Below are positions 58,177-64,000 of a stretch of DNA of 64,000 nt, piece by piece. The DNA lies in the NCBI RefSeq assembly GCF_000372725.1, contig NW_005194754.1:111252-175251 (forward strand), read 5' to 3'. Made by a program: the position numbers and the translations under genes. Origin of the DNA: Emiliania huxleyi CCMP1516. Taxonomy: Eukaryota > Haptophyta > Isochrysidales > Noelaerhabdaceae. How positions within the stretch are numbered: the stretch's first letter is position 1; each line of letters opens with the position of its first letter. The notes under the pieces were generated by a model that was not told where the DNA came from, searched no databases, and saw only the letters and a program-made list of their open reading frames with translations.

Positions 58177-60267
58177 CATAGATGGGCCCAGGTAGCAGGC
58201 TCCACACCACCTGACTCGCGTCGTGGCAGCTGAAAGCCACAAAATGCCGGATTTTGCACGAGACACACGCGGAAAGCGCCACGTGCCTCCACGAGTCCTT
58301 TGCAGCTTTTTGCACAAAATGCAGGTGGCTTTAGCCACTTGCTCCATGAGCAAAACAGTCCAAAAAGCACCTGGAGCAGATGGCTTACGCCGCCTGTGGA
58401 CATGGGCAAAACAGTGCAAAAAGCACCTGGAGCAGATGGCTTACGCCGCCTGTGGCCATGGGCAAACAGTGCAAAAAGCACCTGGAGTAGATTCCAAACG
58501 CCGCCTGTGGCCATGTGAGCGCTCGGGTGGCGCCAGGTGGCTTCGCCCCCCTCCAAGCCACCTGCCCCCCCTCGCCACACCTGCCTGGAGGGCTGGAGCA
58601 CGTGCGCCACCTGGGCCCGGGCAGGTGGCTCCAGGTGGCTTCGGCCCCTCCAAGCCACCTCGCACCTGCATGCCCCCCCTCGCCACACCTGGAGGGCTGG
58701 AGCACGTGCGCCACCTGGGCGTCACTTCGGGAATTTCATCGTGCGTGTTCTTTTGAATAGGAATGTACTACACACCGCCTCGGCACCACGAGCCGCCCCC
58801 GCCGCGCCTCCACAATCCACTCTCGCAACTCTACCGCGCAGCCAGCACACAACGTCGGCGAGGCCGACAAAGCTCTGCATGGCCTGGTTTATCGGGGATC
58901 GAGAGATGGCGTATTATTGGGCAGTCTTCTCATTGGCGAGTCAGACTGCTCAGCGTCGGCAGCAACGGCGCGTGAGCAGCGCAGCCACCGGCTCCTGCGG
59001 CGTTTGCAGCCACACCAAACGCCCGCGCGGGCCGGGTTGAAGCCCCAGGCTTATGTCGACGCCGGACATTGATTGTAGCCGCCGACGACCGCCGCAGGCC
59101 CTCATTCACACACCCCACAGTCCCAGTTTGCAGCGCGGGGAGGAGCGGGGAGGCTCGCGTTTGGCAGGCCAGCCCTTCCGTGGCTCGGATTTTCCGTTTC
59201 CGAATTCAAACTTGCGCCAGGTGGCGCACGTGCTCCGGCCCTCCAGGTGTGGCGAGGGGGGGCATGCAGGTGGCTTGGAGGGGCCGAAGCCACCTGGAGC
59301 CACCTGCCCAGGCCCAGGTGGCGCACGTGCTCCAGCCCTCCACGTGTGGCGAGGGGGGCGGGGCAGGTAGGTGGCTTGGAGGGGGCCGAAGCCCTTGGCG
59401 CCACCCGAGCGCTCACATGGCCACAGGCGGCGTTTGGAATCTACTCCAGGTGCTTTTTGCACTGTTTTGCCCATGGCCACAGGCGGCGTAAGCCATCTGC
59501 TCCAGGTGCTTTTTGCACTGTTTTGCCCATGTCCACAGGCGGCGTAAGCCATCTGCTCCAGGTGCTTTTTGCACTGTTTTGCCCATGTCCACAGGCGGCG
59601 TAAGCCATCTGCTCCAGGTGCTTTTTGCACTGTTTTGCTCATGGAGCAAGTGGCTGAAGCCACCTGCATTTTTGTGCAAAAGGCTCTAAAATGGTCGAAA
59701 TCCCTTGTGGCGCACGTGGCGATTGCCACGTGTGCCTCGGCTAAGAGGCCTCTCCAGGCGAGAGTCAGGTGGCACGACGCGAGTCAGGTGGTGTGGAGCC
59801 TGCTACCTGGGCTTGGGGCAAATGTAGATTTCCCGAAATATTTTGAGAAATATGACAGCCTTGTTCGGAAGGAGAAATTTCCGGAAATTTACCATACCTG
59901 TGTTGACGCGAATGACACTGACGCCTGAATGACACTGACGCCCGATGACCCGCTTGACCGGTGACCGATGACCGCTGACCGCTGACCGATGACCAGCGTC
60001 AGCCTCTCCGCGGAGGCGCACCATCACTGCCGCGCGGGCCTGCCGGCTCAAGCAAGGCACGGCAGGCCCGCACGGTGCCTGGTCCAACATGGGGGACACC
60101 TTGTTTCCTTACACGGAAAGGGGCGAAACTTGAGCATGGAGTGACGGGGCGAAGAAATTTCTCGCAAATTTGCCGTGGTGGGGCACGAAATAAAGACGAA
60201 AGAAATGAAAGAAATATCCTTACGCTGGGCAGGAAATCTACATTTGCCCCAAACCTGGGCCCATCTC
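58177..60267. mobile_element. Foldback transposon (MULE-like 10-bp TSD)
   Basis: The ends carry a perfect 14-bp inverted repeat AGATGGGCCCAGGT (58180-58193 and 60253-60266), three bases and one base inside the TSD. TCACTTCCTG flanks both sides (58167-58176, 60268-60277), while the related uninterrupted repeat has it once. Long arms follow: 58180-58715 pairs with 59218-59812. Each arm contains 56-bp tandem units beginning CAAAACAGTGCAAAAAGCAC (three left, four right) and CACCTGG-rich units. The ~500-bp centre (58716-59217) has only short frames. No transposase is visible, so mobility would need one in trans. Confidence 0.8.
59813..60252. mobile_element. 440-bp MITE nested in the foldback end (8-bp TSD)
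   Basis: TTGGGGCAAATGTAGATTTC at 59813 is mirrored by GAAATCTACATTTGCCCCAA ending at 60252; the inverted repeat is 21 bp and perfect. ACCTGGGC flanks both sides (59805-59812 and 60253-60260). Removing the element and one ACCTGGGC restores the foldback arm end, matching its left counterpart at 58184-58200. An 8-bp TSD points to hAT-type transposition. No ORF. Confidence 0.8.
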
Positions 60268-60545
60268 TCACTTCCTGTCGTCTGTTGTTTGTTGTGCCCT
60301 TGTTTGTTCTCTTGGCACCTTGGAGTGCTGGGGGGGGCGACAGGAAGAATGTGGCCCTGAGTTATGTGTACGCCAACCCAGGGTGTGTGGCAGCCCGCAG
60401 CTGGCTAGTGTGTCTTGTGAGCTTGTTTGTGTCTGTGTGTCGCTCGTGCGTGTCGTCATCATCTGTCCGGCGTCCACCCATACCGCGTTGGTGTCCAGTC
60501 CGAGCCTGGCTGTTCTTCACCTTTCTACCTACCTACCTACCCCAC
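60268..60545 (+). repeat. (CTAC)n-tailed SINE-like element, 3' part
   Basis: Matches 47364-47640 nearly base for base (CTTCCTGTCGTCTGTTGTTT; GGCACCTTGGAGTGCTGGGG; ATACCGCGTTGGTGTCCAGT) and ends CTACCTACCTACCTACC. Confidence 0.75.
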
Positions 60546-60647
60546 TACACCGGCGGGGGGCGGGCCGGCGCGGCGCGGTGTCTCTCGCTCTGACTCGCTC
60601 TCGGTTCACTCCGTCACACTCTCTATACGACAATCGACATGCCTGCG

Positions 60648-60733
<86 letters not shown>
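60648..60733. repeat. (CA)n microsatellite, ~43 units
   Basis: A pure CA tract that ends only a few bases before the stop codon of the neighbouring minus-strand gene. Confidence 0.95.
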
Positions 60734-60735
<2 letters not shown>

Positions 60736-60740
60736 TAATC

Positions 60741-61304
60741 TCACGTGCTCAATTCTCGCCCTCGCCGCTCCCGCGCCCCCACCGCGGCGGCCTCTGCCCC
60801 CTGGTCGCCGGGGCGCGGCTGCGCGGGCGGCGGCCCGTAGAGGCGGATCGACCGCTGCGTGCTCTCCTTGACCGACGAGTAGCCGACCGGCGCGAGGCGC
60901 GCCAGCTGCCGCCCCGAGCCGGCAAAGGCGTCGCGCAGGGCCGCCTCACGCCGCTCGTTGTGGCAGAGGTAGAGCGGCGAGGCGGCCCGCAGCGGGTCTC
61001 CGCCGGCGAGCACCTCGAGCACCCGCCGCAGCCGTCCGAGGTCAAAGTTGGCAAAGGGTGGGTCGCAGAGCACCGCGTCGTACGCGTACCCGTCCACGGC
61101 AGTGGGCGCGTCGAGGTCAAAGCGCCGAAAGTGCGGCAGGAAGGCGAAGCGGTCGTCGCGGTCGAGGAGCAGGTACGGCGCGCCCGCCGCCTCGGCGGCG
61201 ACGGCGAGCGAGGGCGCGCACAGTAGCAGCGGCCGCTCGTGCCGCGAGAGCAGCCGGAGCAGCGCGGCGCGCGTTGGCTCGTCGAAGAAAAACTGCTCGT
61301 GCAC
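60741..61304 (-). CDS. PF10237-type (N6-adenine/lysine) methyltransferase
   Basis: 187 residues. The N-terminus HEQFFFDEPTRAALLRLLSR matches the Q-(F/Y)-(W/F)-(Y/F)-D start of the EEF1AKMT1/ZCCHC4 family. LLLCAPSLAVAAE and YLLLDRDDRFAFLPHFRRFD form the SAM-binding strands. AYDAVLCDPPFANFDL has the (D/N)PP(F/Y) catalytic motif. YLCHNERREAALRDAFAG and RSIRLYGPPP complete the fold. In relatives this family methylates a lysine of eEF1A or an adenine of rRNA; which applies here cannot be told. No zinc-finger extensions like ZCCHC4 are present. The coding end abuts a long CA microsatellite, so the C-terminal ~25 residues may be recent additions. Start at 61304 gives MHEQFFFDE. Confidence 0.75.
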   Translation of the reverse strand: MHEQFFFDEPTRAALLRLLSRHERPLLLCAPSLAVAAEAAGAPYLLLDRDDRFAFLPHFRRFDLDAPTAVDGYAYDAVLCDPPFANFDLGRLRRVLEVLAGGDPLRAASPLYLCHNERREAALRDAFAGSGRQLARLAPVGYSSVKESTQRSIRLYGPPPAQPRPGDQGAEAAAVGARERRGRELST

Positions 61305-61699
61305 ATGTTATCTTTGGCGACACCCGCCAGCACCGCGGGCGCAAGACTGAGAGGTTGCCGGCCGAGCGGGCGGCGGCGGCGGCGTGCCCGGCGGCTGCAG
61401 GTGCCCGGTGAGCGCGGCGCTGGCGGCGGTCGGGAGAGGGTGCATACATATATATGTTACATGTGTGTGGCAGGGTTCCATCTTTTTCCGGGGTATGGTC
61501 CTGTCACCCCAAAGGTAGGGGTATGGTCCTGCCCGCCAAGACTATCTGTAGGAGAAGTGCCCTTTTCCCGGTGTTTACATTTTCCCCGCGTCCTTGTTTT
61601 TTTGTGTTCGCTCGAAAGCCCGCTGGCAGCAAAAGAGAGAGAAAGAGAAAACAAGGCCGGGTGAACAAGCAAAAGAGAGAGAAATGTGGAGAAAAGTGT
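61305..61699. other. Spacer upstream of the methyltransferase
   Basis: GGGTATGGTCCTG occurs twice (61489 and 61520). Purine-rich AAAGAGAGAGAAA is repeated at 61633 and 61671. No gene is seen. Confidence 0.4.
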
Positions 61700-61772
61700 T
61701 ACCTCCGGTGAGATTCGAACTCACAATCTCCCGATCCGTGGTCGGGCGCCTTATCCGTTGGGCCACGGAGGC
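61700..61772 (-). tRNA. tRNA-Arg(ACG)-like gene with C33
   Basis: The minus strand folds into a full cloverleaf. The acceptor is GCCTCCG/CGGAGGT, with a G1-U72 wobble. The D arm includes CCCAACGGATAAGG, the Arg-type D loop with A20. The anticodon stem is CCCGA/TCGGG with loop CCACGGA. The T arm GTGAG-TTCGAAT-CTCAC carries the B-box. The anticodon reads ACG. Position 33 is C rather than U, and G1 pairs with U72; both are unusual. A T4 run (CTTTTC) follows within ~10 bases downstream on the minus strand as a Pol III stop. No intron. It could be functional or a young pseudogene. Confidence 0.8.
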
Positions 61773-61908
61773 GTCGAACTGGCAGACAGTCGATGCTCGC
61801 AGTCGTGCTGCGGCCGGCGTGCCAGAGCCATGCGTTGGATGATGAGGCCCGCCGAGCAGCGCCTCATAAACAATGTGTTGTCATTTTTTTTATTAAGCTG
61901 TTGTCAAA
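61773..61908. other. Spacer between the tRNA and the Helitron-type gene
   Basis: A short T-rich patch (TCATTTTTTTTATTAAGC, 61881-61898) immediately precedes the start codon. Nothing else is recognised. Confidence 0.35.
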
Positions 61909-64000
61909 ATGAGTCAGGTGGGAGGTGGTGGTGATGGCAAGCGCAAGGCGGCCAACAGTGGGCCCGCAACCACCACAGAGCTCTACTTCGCTTCCCCGCA
62001 GCCGCACCTGCGTGTCAAGACATGGCACACGGACCGCGGACCGACGATCAACAAGGATAACGAGCTGCTCGAGCCTAATGGCAGCAATCAGAACCAGAAA
62101 GGTGCCAAAGGGTTCAAGCGGAAATCAGGTGAGCCGCTCGACTTATCACAGTACAGCCGTGGTGACGCTCACCAAGCCATCCGAGAGTACATGGCAGATC
62201 ACAACAAAAATCTGGTCGGTTCGTTGGTGGCCAGGTCTTCAAAAGAGGGGGAACGAAGGAAGTCGGGGCCGGCGAGGCTGGCGAATTGTACAATCTCGTA
62301 CACAAGCTGAGAGCCAAGCAGGTGAGACAGCTGGATAAGGACCCAGCTAGCGAGCCGGGCAGCAGCAGCACAACCGGCGGCGATGCGGACCCCGGCCCGA
62401 GCAGCAAAAAATCCAAGAAGGCTCCCGTACCCCGCACCACCCGCATGTCCATCCTCCCGGACGAGTCGCTCGAGGAGCGGCGCCAGCGATTGCGCACCAA
62501 CAGCAGCGCACGTGCGGCACGCGATAGGCAGCACCGAGCCGACGACCACGCTCGCCGCCGCGCCGCCGCCGCCGCACCGTCCACACCTCAGCCGGACTGG
62601 TGCGAGCCACCGCCGCCGAGGCAGGGACCTGAGACAGCCGTTGAGCGGTCGCGGCGGGTCGACGTCTACTACGACAGGCTTCGCAATATGAACCAGAGCT
62701 GGCACACCTGCCCAAACTGCCACGAGCGCGACGTGAACCACGTGCCAGACGACGAGAGCCAGGTCTGCTGCTTTTGCAAAAGCGAGAAGCACGCGCGCAA
62801 GTTTGCGGAGAGCAACGGGCTGCAACTTCGCGTGGCGAGCGCCGCCGCGTCAGGCTGCTCGAGGCGTCGGGACGAAGAGAGCGGCGAGTGGGTCGACCAG
62901 TGCCCCGACGGCGCCGGCTGTGCATGCTGCGAGTGGGAGCGGCTACGGGCGGACTACGGCGACCTCTCGGCTATCGAGGAGGCGCTCGTCTCGCCAGTCA
63001 CTTGCATGACAGCGGTGCTGCAGCTGCCGTCGGGGCGACAGCTCGGGTACAAGGGCTCCGTGATCAACTTTGTGAGCGAGACGGCCGCCGTCGCACGGCA
63101 GCTGCCACGCGCTCCCAGAGATCTCAATCTTATCGTCTATCGCGTGCGCGGCAAGAATGGCACGCACCAGGACTGCCGTGTGCGCAAGCGTGCCGTGTAC
63201 GCCTACTTGAGGTTCTTTTCGCGCCATCACCGCTTCTTTCGGGAAGGCATCCCCGACCCGTACCACCCGGGCCAGTTCATTGTGCCGCCCTTCCCCGACC
63301 TGCCCGCGTGGGGCGAGCAGGATCCCTCGGGTTGGTTCGACTCTGCAGTCTACAACACCTTGCCTGAAGATGGAACCGTGTTTGACTGGTACGACTCGGC
63401 GGAATACAACAAACTTCCCGCCAGCATGAGGGGGGATCAGGGGCTGAGGGTCGAGGAAATCGAGGAGGACCAGGGTATGGACGAGTGCCCCGGCCTCAAG
63501 GACGACTGTAGTGATGCCGAGGGCAGCGACGACGAGGACGGCGACGGTGGTGATGGCGCGGCTCAGCAACAGCGCCGGGCCCGCAAAAAGGTGCCCTTTC
63601 GCCTCGCGCCCCTCTCGCTCCCACCGCTCGCTCCGCCCGCTCGCCGAGCACCACTCTCGCCACCACGCCGTCGTGACCCCCGCCCACCCCCCTCTCAGAT
63701 CTCTGTCAACTCGCCCATGCTCCTCCGCTGGCTCGAGACTGGCAAGGGCATGCTGGCGCAAGCCGTGCGAATGTCCCTCCTCGAGCGCAACCTTGATGCC
63801 ATCCGCCCTGACCACGCCGAGGCAATTCTCTGCCTACTGCATGGCGACGACCCGCGCAACACAACGAGCCGCCGCTACGATGCCATTCGCATCGACGCCC
63901 TCGCGAAAAACGTGGCACGGCTCCTCAGCCACAGAGCGCCAGTGCCGGACGAGGTGCATCGCGAGCTAGCGGCTTTTGTCGACTCGCTCGGAATCAGTCT
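61909..64000 (+). CDS. Helitron-type protein, N-terminal part with DUF6570 (partial, frame break)
   Basis: It starts MSQVGGGGDGKRKAANSG in one frame, which stops at 62310. Coding sense moves to another frame near 62215-62235 (VFKRGGTKEVGAGEAGELYN, LVHKLRAKQVRQLDKD) and then stays open to the window edge. Key parts: MSILPDESLEERRQRLRTNS; a Cys cluster CPNCHERDVNH..CCFCKSEKHARKF; LSAIEEALVSPVTCMTAVLQ and LPSGRQLGYKGSVINF, then AVARQLPRAPRDLNLIVYRV, which is the DUF6570 pattern; RVRKRAVYAYLRFFSRHH. DUF6570 precedes the Rep/helicase core in many Helitron transposases and PIF1-like proteins. That core would lie past base 64000 and is not visible. The switch is +2 (or a 20-nt skip GTCGG..CCAG), more likely a mutation than an intron. 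Confidence 0.68.

Noticed and set aside
58177..60267. CRISPR-like array from the regularly spaced 56-bp units
   Set aside because: Units are contiguous without unique spacers, occur in mirrored arms, and the DNA is eukaryotic.
60648..60733. Telomere or Z-DNA regulatory element at the CA tract
   Set aside because: It is a plain CA microsatellite; the window has others (35.4 kb, 14.9 kb), and nothing ties it to function.
62943..63815. 290-codon minus-strand frame opposite the Helitron-type protein
   Set aside because: The plus-strand frame carries DUF6570 motifs; this one carries none.

Overview
The window reads as nuclear DNA of a GC-rich unicellular eukaryote, most plausibly a haptophyte-type alga. 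That placement is inference. Genes are split by short GT..AG introns that are often C-rich on the sense strand. The gene set mixes plant/algal families (CBSCBSPB-type CBS-PB1 protein, agenet protein, GARP DNA-binding domain) with pan-eukaryotic ones (PRPF4, CDC20, Sec7-PH ARF-GEF, L-type lectin, phosphopantetheine adenylyltransferase). There are no operons, no ribosome binding sites and no CRISPR array.

Layout. 0-9 kb: the end of an Ala/Pro-rich protein, a DUF6625-like glycosyltransferase candidate with an N-terminal membrane anchor, a homeodomain+GARP transcription factor on the minus strand, then a repeat-rich gap holding a relic of a retroelement and a terminal-inverted-repeat element. 9.3-14 kb: a large plus-strand gene with about seven Trp/Gly-rich modules and a C-terminal TIR domain, the most unusual protein here. 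14-20 kb: repeats, a broken reverse-transcriptase element (copy A, minus) and a foldback element. 20-27 kb: an OTU-like orphan, PRPF4, an orphan membrane protein, PPAT and SINE-like repeats. 27.3-30.7 kb: retroelement copy B (plus), almost identical to copy A and inverted relative to it. 32-41 kb: a Cys-rich multi-pass membrane protein, a 0.75-kb hairpin repeat, a DMT-type transporter and a cytohesin-like ARF-GEF. 41-48 kb: repeats around an LMAN/ERGIC-type lectin. 48-55.6 kb: a compact gene cluster (CDC20, a small membrane protein, an agenet protein, CBSCBSPB, a DUF202/VTC1-like protein). 55.6-60.6 kb: stacked MITE and foldback insertions whose order can be read from target-site duplications. 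60.7-64 kb: a PF10237-type methyltransferase, a tRNA-Arg(ACG)-like gene with an odd anticodon loop, and the 5' part of a Helitron-type protein that runs off the window.

The genes do not form one pathway. Several serve the secretory system (lectin receptor, ARF-GEF, glycosyltransferase, VTC1-like protein), and others serve splicing, the cell cycle and CoA synthesis. The best candidates for something undescribed are the module-repeat/TIR protein, the homeodomain-GARP fusion, the nested insertions at 58.1-60.5 kb and the tandemly copied splice-site cassette at 50.5 kb. Exon boundaries are given only where I could fit reading frame and GT..AG together; other gene extents are outer limits.
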